From JBCCIM01 sp045106435 (lineage in GTDB: Bacteria; Bacteroidota; Rhodothermia; Rhodothermales; JAHQVL01): a stretch of DNA of 64,000 bases. The stretch is from contig JBGCEN010000317.1 of the NCBI GenBank assembly GCA_045106435.1, positions 3,964 to 67,963 of the forward strand. Reading direction: 5' to 3'. The translations under genes and the position numbers were made by a program. The notes under the pieces are model-generated. The model was not told the origin of the DNA. It was given only the letters and a program-made list of their open reading frames with translations, and made no database searches. Below, in pieces: positions 9,430 to 17,234 of the stretch. The first letter of the stretch is position 1; every line of letters begins with the position of its first letter.

Positions 9430-10581
9430 ATGGGGACAATACCAGCTTTTTTTGAAAAGTCTGAACAAGATTTACTGGCATTTGATGCCATCTGTAGTCA
9501 GCAAACAGAACTGTTTGCGTACAGCTTCGCTGACCGTGTTGAGAAGAACGTTGTTATTTATAACGGAAGCAGGATGCGAAGTGTGCTGACTGCCGGCGAC
9601 CAGGAATATGCACTGCGATCGGAAATTAACAAATGTCTGAGTACAGGGCCCGGTGTGTTGGTCATTAAAAAAGCGTATCCAGATCTGGATATTATCGATG
9701 CGGTTACGGATCTGTTCAAGGTAATTATCAGACAAGAAAAAGCAGCCGGCAAAAAAGGTGGAGATCATTTTGGTGCCAATGAGCGCATTTGGAATTCGCT
9801 GCAGAAGGTATGCGTGATGGATCCTGCGTTGTTTATCGGGTACTATGGAGATGCGCTTCTTGCATTTATGAGCCGTGCGTGGTTGGGGCCTCACTATCAG
9901 ATAACTGCTCAGGTGAATAATGTTAAGCCGGGGAGTGCTTCACAATCGCCTCATCGAGATTACCATCTTGGATTTCAGGCGGAAGCGGTGGTTGCGCAGT
10001 TTCCTGCACAAATACAAATGATGTCCCAGTACCTGACGTTACAAGGCGCCATTGCACACACCGATATGCCTTTGTTGTCTGGCCCTACATTGTTGCTGCC
10101 CTTTTCGCAGCAATTTCCTTCTGGATACATGAGGTACCGGGATCCTGATTTTGTCGCCTATTTTGAGGAAAATCACGTCCAGTTACCGCTGGAAAAAGGA
10201 GACGCGATTTATTTTAGCCCGGCCCTTTTTCACGGCGCCGGCGCCAATCAATCTGACGCAGATCGATTGGCCAATCTTGTGCAAATATCTTCTGCATTCG
10301 GGCGTCCGATGGAAACAGTGAACCGGGATGTAATGATTGATGCCGTTTATCCGGTACTGGTTGATCAGCGTGAAAGCATGGATGAATGTGCAGCAAGAGA
10401 CGTGATTGCAGCAATTTCAGATGGATACTCGTTTCCGACCAATCTGGATACTGATCCGCCCACTGGAGGTAATGCTCCGGTCACTGCCCAGCAATTTGTT
10501 TATAATGCTTTGAGTAAGGGGTGGTCGATGGAGCAACTTAGAAGCACATTGGATCTCTATGCTAAACGTCGAGTTGCTTGA
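9430..10581 (+). CDS. Phytanoyl-CoA dioxygenase (PhyH)-like Fe(II)/2-oxoglutarate oxygenase
   Basis: The 383-residue protein has the iron-binding triad of the PhyH family: HRD at 175-177 (SPHRDYH) and a distal His at about 268 in FHGAGANQS, followed by the 2-oxoglutarate-binding Arg near 279. These lie on a double-stranded beta-helix core spanning about residues 150-290. No signal peptide is present, so it is cytoplasmic. PhyH enzymes hydroxylate many small substrates, and nothing here identifies the one used. The gene stands 85 bases ahead of the HslV-like gene on the same strand and may be cotranscribed with it. Start is ATG at 9430. Confidence 0.82.
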   Translation: MGTIPAFFEKSEQDLLAFDAICSQQTELFAYSFADRVEKNVVIYNGSRMRSVLTAGDQEYALRSEINKCLSTGPGVLVIKKAYPDLDIIDAVTDLFKVIIRQEKAAGKKGGDHFGANERIWNSLQKVCVMDPALFIGYYGDALLAFMSRAWLGPHYQITAQVNNVKPGSASQSPHRDYHLGFQAEAVVAQFPAQIQMMSQYLTLQGAIAHTDMPLLSGPTLLLPFSQQFPSGYMRYRDPDFVAYFEENHVQLPLEKGDAIYFSPALFHGAGANQSDADRLANLVQISSAFGRPMETVNRDVMIDAVYPVLVDQRESMDECAARDVIAAISDGYSFPTNLDTDPPTGGNAPVTAQQFVYNALSKGWSMEQLRSTLDLYAKRRVA

Positions 10582-10666
10582 AAACTTGTTCAAGTAAGTT
10601 GGCGCTTTCTTAAGGGCTGTGCAAACAATCAACTAAATACCAAATCAGAAGACTTCAGGACAATAG

Positions 10667-11227
10667 ATGACAGCGATAGTAGCAGTACGAAAGGGGAAAA
10701 AGGCCGTGATTGCGAGTGATAGTTTAACATCATTTGGCCGGCAACATGTATCAGAGCAAAATTACAGTTCAACAAAGATCAGGAAAATTGGCAATTCCTA
10801 CGTTGCATTGTCCGGCTACTCTTTGTACAAAAATATTTTGGATGATTATCTAAAAGATCGTAGGGCGGTAAAGCTGAATACGAAGGAAGAAATATACAGG
10901 TTTGTCTTGAAATTTTGGAAAGAGCTGAAGGACAATTACACCTTTGTGAATAACCAGAGCAATAGTAAGTATCACCCGTTTGCTGATTTGAATTCTTCGT
11001 TTTTGGTCTTGAATAAGAACGGGATATTCACGGTCTCTGGAAATATGACCGTGACCAAATTTAAGCAATATTATTCGATCGGGTCAGGATCTGATTATTG
11101 CATGGGCGCAATGCATTCGTTATATGATTCTGATATGTCGGCAAAGCAAATCGCACGTGCTGCTATTGGGGCCAGTATAACGTTCGACCCTTATTGCGGC
11201 GGCAAAATTCGCGTTAAACAGCTTTGA
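10667..11227 (+). CDS. HslV-like N-terminal-threonine hydrolase without HslU partner
   Basis: The 186-residue protein resembles the proteasome-type peptidase HslV along its length. After Met removal, Thr would be residue 1 (MTAIVAV). Asp17 is conserved in VIASDS, a Lys sits in STKIRKI (HslV Lys33, shifted by about three residues), and SIGSGSDY matches the GSGG loop. A central insertion around residues 80-110 is unlike HslV. No HslU ATPase is nearby: the upstream gene is a PhyH oxygenase and the downstream gene, four bases away, a secreted CAP protein. The hydrolase is predicted to be cytoplasmic and active. Whether it assembles into rings or cuts proteins is unknown. The alternative is a divergent stand-alone Ntn hydrolase family. 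Confidence 0.75.
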   Translation: MTAIVAVRKGKKAVIASDSLTSFGRQHVSEQNYSSTKIRKIGNSYVALSGYSLYKNILDDYLKDRRAVKLNTKEEIYRFVLKFWKELKDNYTFVNNQSNSKYHPFADLNSSFLVLNKNGIFTVSGNMTVTKFKQYYSIGSGSDYCMGAMHSLYDSDMSAKQIARAAIGASITFDPYCGGKIRVKQL

Positions 11228-11231
11228 AGGA

Positions 11232-11849
11232 ATGCATAGCGTTGCTTTTGAACATAACCAGATTACTTATGGCAGTTTGTTTCTGCTGTTGATGCTCTAT
11301 GCATTTGCACCGCCGGCCATCAGCGCCCAGGGAGCTTCTCTTCAAAAAACAACCCGACTGGTTGCCGAAACGCACGCATCAACTGCAGATGAACTGATAT
11401 CTACCATCAATGCTTACCGCGTGGCAAATGGACTGCCGGCTATTGCACCTTCGAGAACGCTCAATCTCGTTGCAAAACTCCATGTAGATGATTTGCAGGT
11501 TAATAACCCGGACAAAGGCATATGTAATATGCATAGCTGGTCCAATGCTGGAGACTGGTCTGCCTGTTGTTACAAAGACATAAATCCCAAAACCGCCTGT
11601 ATGTGGAATAAACCGCGCGAGATTTCGGGATCTAAGTACAGCGCAAATGGCTACGAAGTATCGGCGTGGTTAAGTGAGCAAATGAATGCAGAGTCAGCTC
11701 TTGCATTGTGGAAAAAGAGCTCCGGACACCATGAGGTAATCATGAATAGAGGATCATGGAGTGCTGTGCGTTGGCGTGCAATCGGGGCCGCAATGTCAGA
11801 GAATTATGCTGTGGTTTGGTTTGGTACATCACGCGATGCACCGCGTTGA
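11232..11849 (+). CDS. Secreted CAP/SCP-domain protein
   Basis: The 205-residue product has a signal peptide (about 1-33, cleaving after AISA) followed by a CAP domain. That domain opens with ELISTINAYRVANGLPAI, the usual first helix of the SCP/PR1 fold. The His in NMHSW and the later His-Glu in GHHEVIM are at positions where the family has its His/Glu cleft residues. Four cysteines around residues 97-130 may form disulfides. The family is extracellular with varied binding or protease roles, and none can be assigned here. The start lies four bases after the preceding stop with GAAGGA as ribosome site, so it is translationally linked to the HslV-like gene. Confidence 0.78.
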   Translation: MHSVAFEHNQITYGSLFLLLMLYAFAPPAISAQGASLQKTTRLVAETHASTADELISTINAYRVANGLPAIAPSRTLNLVAKLHVDDLQVNNPDKGICNMHSWSNAGDWSACCYKDINPKTACMWNKPREISGSKYSANGYEVSAWLSEQMNAESALALWKKSSGHHEVIMNRGSWSAVRWRAIGAAMSENYAVVWFGTSRDAPR

Positions 11850-11933
11850 CGCATGAGCCTTTTTTGAAAAAAATTGTTTGGATGATTTGCTATATCCTGG
11901 GAAAGGACAGATCTTCGCCTTGAGCAAATGTTA

Positions 11934-11967
11934 GTTTTCACTCGTAATCAGTTTTCACTCGTAATCA
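11934..11967. repeat. Two perfect 17-bp tandem copies
   Basis: GTTTTCACTCGTAATCA occurs twice head to tail, followed by GTT. It sits just upstream of the DUF1080 gene and resembles the GTTTTCAGTAATCA words in the intergenic inverted repeat at 43379-43496. It favours the downstream ATG at 11979 as the true start of that gene. Confidence 0.85.
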
Positions 11968-11978
11968 GTTCTCCAGTC

Positions 11979-12671
11979 ATGATACAGAAGACCATCTATT
12001 CTATTTTTGTGCTCTTGTTATTTACATCAGTACCAGCTTTGGGGCAATTGCAGTTAACAGAGCATCCGAATGCAATGCTGGATGGCTGGGTAGATTTGTT
12101 CAGCCCTGACTTGTCTAATGCGATTTATCCAGAGGGCATATGGACTGTTGAGGGGGACGTGTTAACCGCTTCAGAGGACGAAACGATTTGGAGTTCAATG
12201 GTTTATGACGATTTTGTACTGGATCTTGAATTCAAAACTGCAGATGGAACGAACAGTGGCGTAATCATACATGGGACCGATATGATCAACTGGATTCCGA
12301 ACTCAGTTGAGATCCAGATAGCAGATGACCACAATAAGAAATGGGCAGACTCACCGAAAAATTGGCAGTGTGCTGCAGTCTTTGGCCGCAAGGCCGCGAG
12401 CAAAAGTGTTGTCAAGAAACCTGGTGAATGGAATAAAATGTCCATTAAAGCTGTTGGTCAGCATATTTCGGTTGTGCTGAATGGTGAGCCGGTAATCAAT
12501 ATCAGTATGGCAGACTATACCTCGGTCAAGGACAATCCGGATGGCTCAGAAGTACCCGACTGGCTGTCTAAACCCATGGCAAGTTTGCCTACCTATGGCC
12601 ATATCGGTTTACAGGGAAAGCATGGAGACGCAACGATATGGTTTAGAAATGTACGGGTAAAAGTTCTATAA
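11979..12671 (+). CDS. DUF1080 (3-keto-disaccharide hydrolase-like) secreted protein
   Basis: From the ATG at 11979 the product is 230 residues: a signal peptide (about 1-23, cleaving near ALGQ), then a concanavalin-like beta-sandwich of the DUF1080 type. Family blocks are DGWVDLFSPD, WTVEGDVLTAS, LDLEFKTADGTNSGVIIHG and the closing HIGLQGKHGDATIWFRNVRV. DUF1080 proteins include hydrolases acting on 3-keto glycosides in oxidative glycoside cleavage. An upstream in-frame ATG at 11928 would add 17 residues encoded by a tandem repeat and is unlikely. It precedes an unrecognised gene by 21 bases. The periplasmic location and function are inferred from the family. Confidence 0.85.
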   Translation: MIQKTIYSIFVLLLFTSVPALGQLQLTEHPNAMLDGWVDLFSPDLSNAIYPEGIWTVEGDVLTASEDETIWSSMVYDDFVLDLEFKTADGTNSGVIIHGTDMINWIPNSVEIQIADDHNKKWADSPKNWQCAAVFGRKAASKSVVKKPGEWNKMSIKAVGQHISVVLNGEPVINISMADYTSVKDNPDGSEVPDWLSKPMASLPTYGHIGLQGKHGDATIWFRNVRVKVL

Positions 12672-12692
12672 GAGATCGAAAGCTGTTAGCCC

Positions 12693-13439
12693 ATGATTTT
12701 AGGGAAACTTCCATATTTGAAGGGACTATTCCGAAGAAGCGCTGCAAAAAAGGAAGTCATCGCTGAATTGAGGCAAAACCCGTTTGGTGGTTACGGCCTG
12801 TATCATATTATGAATGATGCCGGCCTTTTGTCTGTTAATGCTAAAGCTGAGTTGGCTCCGCTGATTGCGCATGTTGAAAAGCGGATGGATTTGTCAGAAG
12901 AAGATCTTGTAGTCAATCTGCCGCTGAAATTCGAACCGTTAACAGATGAAGAGCATGATACCCTCACGTATGTAATTGCCAAAGCTTTGCGTGAGTTTAT
13001 CAATACCATTCGTACACACCAGGGCCGGTTCAGATTAGCGGCCATCACAGGCATCATAGACATGCTTGAAAGGCACACAGAGCATACAGCCTCCATTCAT
13101 TTCGAAATTACACTTGAAGAATTACTCGGCCCGATTCTGAACCATTGTGGAGAACAAGGACCGCTGTCTGATGAATATGCTCATATGGGGCGTGGATTCT
13201 ATATACAGCTTGGGAATCTCGAGCGTTCGGGGAAGTTCTTCCCATCAAGCTATGTCGACGAACGTGCCTTGCAGCCAGGAGAAGTTGTTTGTGTGACTAA
13301 AAAACTACAAAACAACTATTTCAGGGTTATGCGGTTTAATTATGCTTGTAATTACACGCAACGTTGGTACTTGAATAAGTCTCGGACTGTATTGTCGACG
13401 GACAATGCAGTGGCCGTTGTAAACCGAAAAGAAGGATAA
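12693..13439 (+). CDS. Unrecognised protein, 248 residues
   Basis: I do not recognise a family. The product starts with a basic segment (ILGKLPYLKGLFRRSAAKK), has no clear signal peptide or membrane helix, and is mostly helical through about residue 150 (LAPLIAHVEKRMDLSEEDL, a threonine-rich middle). The second half contains several aromatic beta-type stretches (GRGFYIQLGNLERSGKFF, NYFRVMRFNYACNY). Coding quality is good and the length ordinary. It follows the DUF1080 gene on the same strand with a 21-base gap, so cotranscription is likely, but the neighbour does not define its job. Confidence 0.65.
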   Translation: MILGKLPYLKGLFRRSAAKKEVIAELRQNPFGGYGLYHIMNDAGLLSVNAKAELAPLIAHVEKRMDLSEEDLVVNLPLKFEPLTDEEHDTLTYVIAKALREFINTIRTHQGRFRLAAITGIIDMLERHTEHTASIHFEITLEELLGPILNHCGEQGPLSDEYAHMGRGFYIQLGNLERSGKFFPSSYVDERALQPGEVVCVTKKLQNNYFRVMRFNYACNYTQRWYLNKSRTVLSTDNAVAVVNRKEG

Positions 13440-13524
13440 TTTTATGTGCTACCTACGCCTTATCGAGAACCAATAGGACATCTTATTGATTTATACCTTT
13501 ATCATATGAAGGATAAATCGTACG

Positions 13525-14328
13525 ATGCATCTCAATACAAACCGCTCAGGAATTATAAAAAATCTGAAGAATAAAACACCTTTGTTGGCATTTCGCTTCC
13601 ACGTGGTTGTCGTACTCAGTACGCTCATCGTCGTAAGTTTAATTGCTGGTTGTGGAAAAAAGCCCGTAGTGCCTCTGAATAAACGGACGCAATCTGTTGT
13701 ATTGCTCCATGGACTTTTTCGGTCGGCGAACTCAATGGATGCGATGGAGCACGCTTTGATTGAAGCAGGATATGAAACCTGCAACGTTAATTATCCTTCT
13801 ACTGATTTCGATATTGCAACGCTTGCAAAAGAATACGTACTACCTGAAATTCAGCAGTGTGCCATTGCTTCTGACTCCGTACATGTTGTTACCCATTCAA
13901 TGGGAGGAATTATACTGCGATATTTGCATAGCAAAGGAGATCTAGACAATGTAGGCCGTGTGGTGATGCTTGGGCCGCCAAACCAAGGCAGTGAACTTGT
14001 CGATGAGTTAGGAGGCCTGGATTTGTTTACATGGCTCAACGGGCCAGCCGGCAATGAACTGGCTACTTCAGATACCAGCTTGGTGCAACAGCTACCTGAC
14101 GTTTCGTTTGGGTTAGGTATCATCGCCGGCGACTATTCTTTTAATCCGTTTTATTCAAGCCTGATACCTGGTGACGACGATGGTAAAGTATCTGTAGACC
14201 GAGCAAAGATTGCCGGGATGAATGATTTCATCGTGATGCCTGTTTCCCATTCATTCATGATGAAAGACGAAGATGTAATCCGCCAGACCTTGTATTTCCT
14301 GGCAAAAGGGCAGTTTGACGTCAATTAA
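13525..14328 (+). CDS. Alpha/beta-hydrolase lipase-like lipoprotein
   Basis: The 267-residue product carries a long basic N-region and a lipoprotein signal with lipobox Cys at 43 (SLIAGC). An alpha/beta-hydrolase fold follows: oxyanion-side HG in LLHGLF (62-63), the nucleophile elbow THSMGG with Ser125, a likely Asp in PGDDDGKVS (217-219) and His242 in VSHSF. This arrangement matches triacylglycerol lipase/esterase-like hydrolases. It is expected on the inner face of the outer membrane or at the surface. Substrate is not predictable. It is transcribed alone, 85 bases after the unrecognised gene. Confidence 0.85.
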   Translation: MHLNTNRSGIIKNLKNKTPLLAFRFHVVVVLSTLIVVSLIAGCGKKPVVPLNKRTQSVVLLHGLFRSANSMDAMEHALIEAGYETCNVNYPSTDFDIATLAKEYVLPEIQQCAIASDSVHVVTHSMGGIILRYLHSKGDLDNVGRVVMLGPPNQGSELVDELGGLDLFTWLNGPAGNELATSDTSLVQQLPDVSFGLGIIAGDYSFNPFYSSLIPGDDDGKVSVDRAKIAGMNDFIVMPVSHSFMMKDEDVIRQTLYFLAKGQFDVN

Positions 14329-14463
14329 ATAGCTTTTCAAGTTCAACGCCCGTTTTACCCACTACGCTGATTGGAATTTTGATATGTTAGCATTGCTCCG
14401 TCAATCATGATGCGCGAATGCTGTGCATGTTGAAATCTATGGTCGCCGAAAAAAGAGGTGCAT

Positions 14464-14991
14464 ATGAGAGACTTGATATATTACGTTGCTGTTTCGATTG
14501 ATGGATATATCGCTGAAGCAGATGGAACGTTTGGACGGTTTGTATGGGATGACGACGTCGTTGCCGATTTTTTTGCTTCGTACGAGTGGTTTGATACGGT
14601 GGTCATGGGAAGAAAAACCTACGATGTTGCCTTGCTGCAAGGGATCACCGATCCGTATCCCAACTTAAAGGGTTATGTCTTTTCCAAGACACTAAAAACA
14701 GATCCGGATCCTAACATGGCGCTCGTGCAGGGAGATGTCGTTGAGCATGTGACTGCATTGAAAAAAGAAGCCGGCAAGCCTATCTGGTTGTGCGGCGGAG
14801 GGGACCTGGCAGGCCAGCTACTGGAAGCAAAGCTAATCGACCAATTGATCATAAAGCTCAACCCCGTAATTCTTGGTGGTGGGATTCCCATCTTTTCCAA
14901 TATCACAACATTTGCCCGTTTAAACCCGACCGAAATCAAAGAATACGATTGCGGGATTTCATTGCGGCATTATACGGTGAGTTATGAGTGA
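14464..14991 (+). CDS. Dihydrofolate-reductase-fold protein (RibD C-terminal-like)
   Basis: From the ATG at 14464 the product is 175 residues. It shows the RibD_C/DHFR-like blocks: SIDGYIAEADG at the start, VVMGRKTYD (about 46-54), WLCGGGDLAGQLLEAKLIDQ (about 107-126) and NPVILGGGIPIF. AAAGAGG directly upstream fits ATG 14464 with six-base spacing. The GTG at 14458 lies inside that ribosome site and is less likely. Many such stand-alone proteins are NADPH-dependent reductases of unknown substrate rather than true DHFR or RibD. Single gene, converging on the beta-propeller gene. Confidence 0.88.
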   Translation: MRDLIYYVAVSIDGYIAEADGTFGRFVWDDDVVADFFASYEWFDTVVMGRKTYDVALLQGITDPYPNLKGYVFSKTLKTDPDPNMALVQGDVVEHVTALKKEAGKPIWLCGGGDLAGQLLEAKLIDQLIIKLNPVILGGGIPIFSNITTFARLNPTEIKEYDCGISLRHYTVSYE

Positions 14992-15037
14992 GCAGTTCTG
15001 ATAGGCAAATTCTCGCTAAAGGAAATACTGAAGTGCT

Positions 15038-16006
15038 TCATTTACAAGGAATGGGTAGTTGGTTCGTAGACAGCCAGTAAAGATTCGAATCCGCTGTGGC
15101 AGCATTTTTATTCTTTCTGTCACTGGAGAAAATCATAATACTGCCATCAGCTGTTAGCTTGCCACCACTCTCCATGGCCGGCGTGTTCACGAGGGGCAGG
15201 AGCTTTGCTTCTGTCCAGGTATTTTTTTCTGTTTTACACGCATAGAATAGATCACGCTCTCTTTTATCCTGTTGCTGCCCTTCCAGGATAGCCGTTTTGC
15301 TGTCAGGAGAAAGGTATAGATAGGAGACAAATGTTTGTGCGGAAGGGTCAGGGAGACTTCTGTCCTGCGAGATTTCATCGTATGTGTCGGGCTGGGCAGT
15401 GTATCGTGCACCTCCCCGGAATGGTGTTCGGAAGCTGTAGAAGTAAAGCGCGCCCGTTCCATCAATGGCTGGACCAAACTCATCTGCCATATCGCCTGTT
15501 AAAGGGGGCGGATTGTCTGATGCAGCGCGTAGTAATTCGGGCTCAGACCAGCCATCTTCTTGTCTATGTGTTCGCCAGAGGTTGATGGTCTGTTCACCTA
15601 GATCGGTGGTAGGCCTTTTTGAATCGAAAAACAGTTGATCACCTGTTGGTGTGAGATACGGTGCGTCGTCACGATGTTGCCCGGAAAAAGGAGTGATTTC
15701 TGGCGATGTCCACCCATTCTCTGCAAACCGGGAATGGTAAATGGTGTAGTCAAATACCCCGGGTGTTCTTCTCATGAAATATAGCTCATTCCGGGTTATA
15801 TCAAGCGCTGGACTATACTCTCCCATTAAAGTTGACACAAGTCCGGGAGCCAGTAAGGAGGGGAGTGCCGGTGGATTGATCTTCGGAAGGCTCTGTTGTG
15901 CAAAGATTCCTTGAGGGAGGAAAAATGATAGCACTACCACAAGTAAAAAAATGCGCATTGTTGATCCCATGCTGACGTTGAAAAAGCAATTATTTTGGCT
16001 GTACAA
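15038..16006 (-). CDS. Secreted WD40-like (PD40/TolB-type) beta-propeller protein
   Basis: The 322-residue product has a signal peptide, most likely from the internal Met in MRIFLLVVVLSFFLPQGIFA (ATG at 15958). At least four PD40-type repeats follow, visible as SPALDITRNELYFMRR, APYLTPTGDQLFFDSKRP, GPAIDGTGALYFYSFR and GGKLTADGSIMIFSSDRK. Such propellers in Bacteroidota are periplasmic or surface binding proteins with no enzymatic motif. The gene is single on the minus strand. The upstream start at 16006 adds residues without signal-peptide character and is doubtful. Confidence 0.75.
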   Translation of the reverse strand: MYSQNNCFFNVSMGSTMRIFLLVVVLSFFLPQGIFAQQSLPKINPPALPSLLAPGLVSTLMGEYSPALDITRNELYFMRRTPGVFDYTIYHSRFAENGWTSPEITPFSGQHRDDAPYLTPTGDQLFFDSKRPTTDLGEQTINLWRTHRQEDGWSEPELLRAASDNPPPLTGDMADEFGPAIDGTGALYFYSFRTPFRGGARYTAQPDTYDEISQDRSLPDPSAQTFVSYLYLSPDSKTAILEGQQQDKRERDLFYACKTEKNTWTEAKLLPLVNTPAMESGGKLTADGSIMIFSSDRKNKNAATADSNLYWLSTNQLPIPCK

Positions 16007-16135
16007 AATATAATTTCAACTCAAACACACCATGTTTTATCGACCAGCGGCTATTATGTGTAGTTAAGCGGATAAGATGTACGCTACGACTTTTTTATAT
16101 ATGCGAGTCAGGGGTTGAATCTGTTTTATTTCGAT

Positions 16136-16249
16136 TCAACCTCCGCCTTCTACAACGTCAACCTCAACTTGATTGGGGATCCATCTCTCTTCCCATCTTC
16201 CTGTCAATCCGTACCCTCCAATACTTGTCTGTCCGCCTAAGCTGCTCAC
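16136..16249 (-). CDS. Possible 37-residue small protein coupled to the upstream lipoprotein
   Basis: A GTG start overlaps the TGA stop of the lipoprotein gene as GTGA, with GGCGGTGGG just upstream as a plausible ribosome site. The frame reads MSSLGGQTSIGGYGLTGRW, then a charged stretch, ending DVVEGGG. It is Gly-rich, has no signal peptide and resembles no family I know. Two explanations fit: a real translationally coupled small gene, or the true C-terminus of the lipoprotein displaced by a one-base frameshift, since the lipoprotein also ends in GGG. I cannot choose between them from sequence. Confidence 0.35.
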   Translation of the reverse strand: MSSLGGQTSIGGYGLTGRWEERWIPNQVEVDVVEGGG

Positions 16250-17184
16250 CCACCGCCGTTTAGCACACCAGCTAATTCACTGCTCAAATCCCATTCGTGT
16301 TGATACAGGCCAATGGAGCCGAAGAAGCCAAATCCATTTTCTACATTAGAGAGGCCTTCTGGCAGGGCTTGTAATTCCGGATCTATTTCGCCCTCTGGAA
16401 AGACCCATTGATCATCCATGATTTGGGCGCGTATGCCCAGTCCACAGAAAAAGAGATTGGACGTTTGAAAACGCTCTGCCAATGTCTCTTTGTCTTTCGT
16501 TAGATTCAGCTGGAAAGACCAGCCTTCATCCGTTGCTGAACCTACTCTGCCATACGGCACGAGGTTGGGCGATGAGCTAAAACAACCTGGTCCGCCTGTG
16601 AAATAGATCATGTCAATTTCCCAGAGTGCATTTACGCCAGTAAGCAGCAGGTCTTGTACGGCATCTAGATCGGCTGTTTGTTGTATGCTTCCTTGCTCCA
16701 TTCTAATGCTGGAAACAGCCGGCACTTTCGTTTCCGCTATGGTCATTATACCATCAGAACGAAGGATCTCGAGCCGGTAGCCTCGGTTAGGTGCTACAAA
16801 AAGCGGAAAGCGAAATACATGGCCCCATTTCCCGGGCTCAAATTCTTGTAGTGTATGGGGGAGTTCTTGTGTTTGCTCTGTTAGCAGGTCGGTTAAAAAT
16901 GCCCGCCCGTCAAGGTCTGCCTGGGGATCGTTGGGGGCTGTAATATTCTCCGGTCTTCTGGTTACAGGAATCACGCGGATCGTCTGCGTGTTGTTCTGGA
17001 AGTTCTTTGATTGATCCAGGTAACCGTAAATGGTATAGTATTTCCCGTCGTTGTTGAAGGGGTCGATGGTTGCCGTGTCACATCCTGAAAGAAGAGCGCA
17101 CACAAGAAAATAGCCGGCGAACAAGGTATAGGCCCTCATGGATTTCCTGATGGGCACTTGTCGCATATACATACTGGTTTTCAT
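16246..17184 (-). CDS. DUF4249-like lipoprotein partner of a TonB-dependent receptor
   Basis: The 312-residue product has a lipoprotein signal with Cys at 35 (CALLSGCD) and a beta-rich body with YYTIYGYLDQSKNFQ near the start and paired cysteines around residues 195-250. No enzyme motif is visible. In Bacteroidota, lipoproteins of this size and layout (DUF4249-like) commonly follow TonB receptors of the type encoded just upstream, 50 bases away on the same strand, and are thought to be surface-exposed ligand-binding or lid partners. The family label is tentative. The ATG for MRAYTLF (17139) is an alternative start giving a more compact signal. The stop overlaps a possible small downstream gene. 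Confidence 0.7.
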   Translation of the reverse strand: MKTSMYMRQVPIRKSMRAYTLFAGYFLVCALLSGCDTATIDPFNNDGKYYTIYGYLDQSKNFQNNTQTIRVIPVTRRPENITAPNDPQADLDGRAFLTDLLTEQTQELPHTLQEFEPGKWGHVFRFPLFVAPNRGYRLEILRSDGIMTIAETKVPAVSSIRMEQGSIQQTADLDAVQDLLLTGVNALWEIDMIYFTGGPGCFSSSPNLVPYGRVGSATDEGWSFQLNLTKDKETLAERFQTSNLFFCGLGIRAQIMDDQWVFPEGEIDPELQALPEGLSNVENGFGFFGSIGLYQHEWDLSSELAGVLNGGG

Positions 17185-17234
17185 GGCAGGATCATCTGAG
17201 GGAATACCGATACTTCTCTCGGCTTCTGATCAAT

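Noticed and set aside
15072..15082. GATTCGAATCC-type words (also near 9247 and 37998) resembling tRNA T-loops
   Set aside because: No matching acceptor, D-arm or anticodon arm lies at the right distance; two are inside genes and one is a perfect palindrome.
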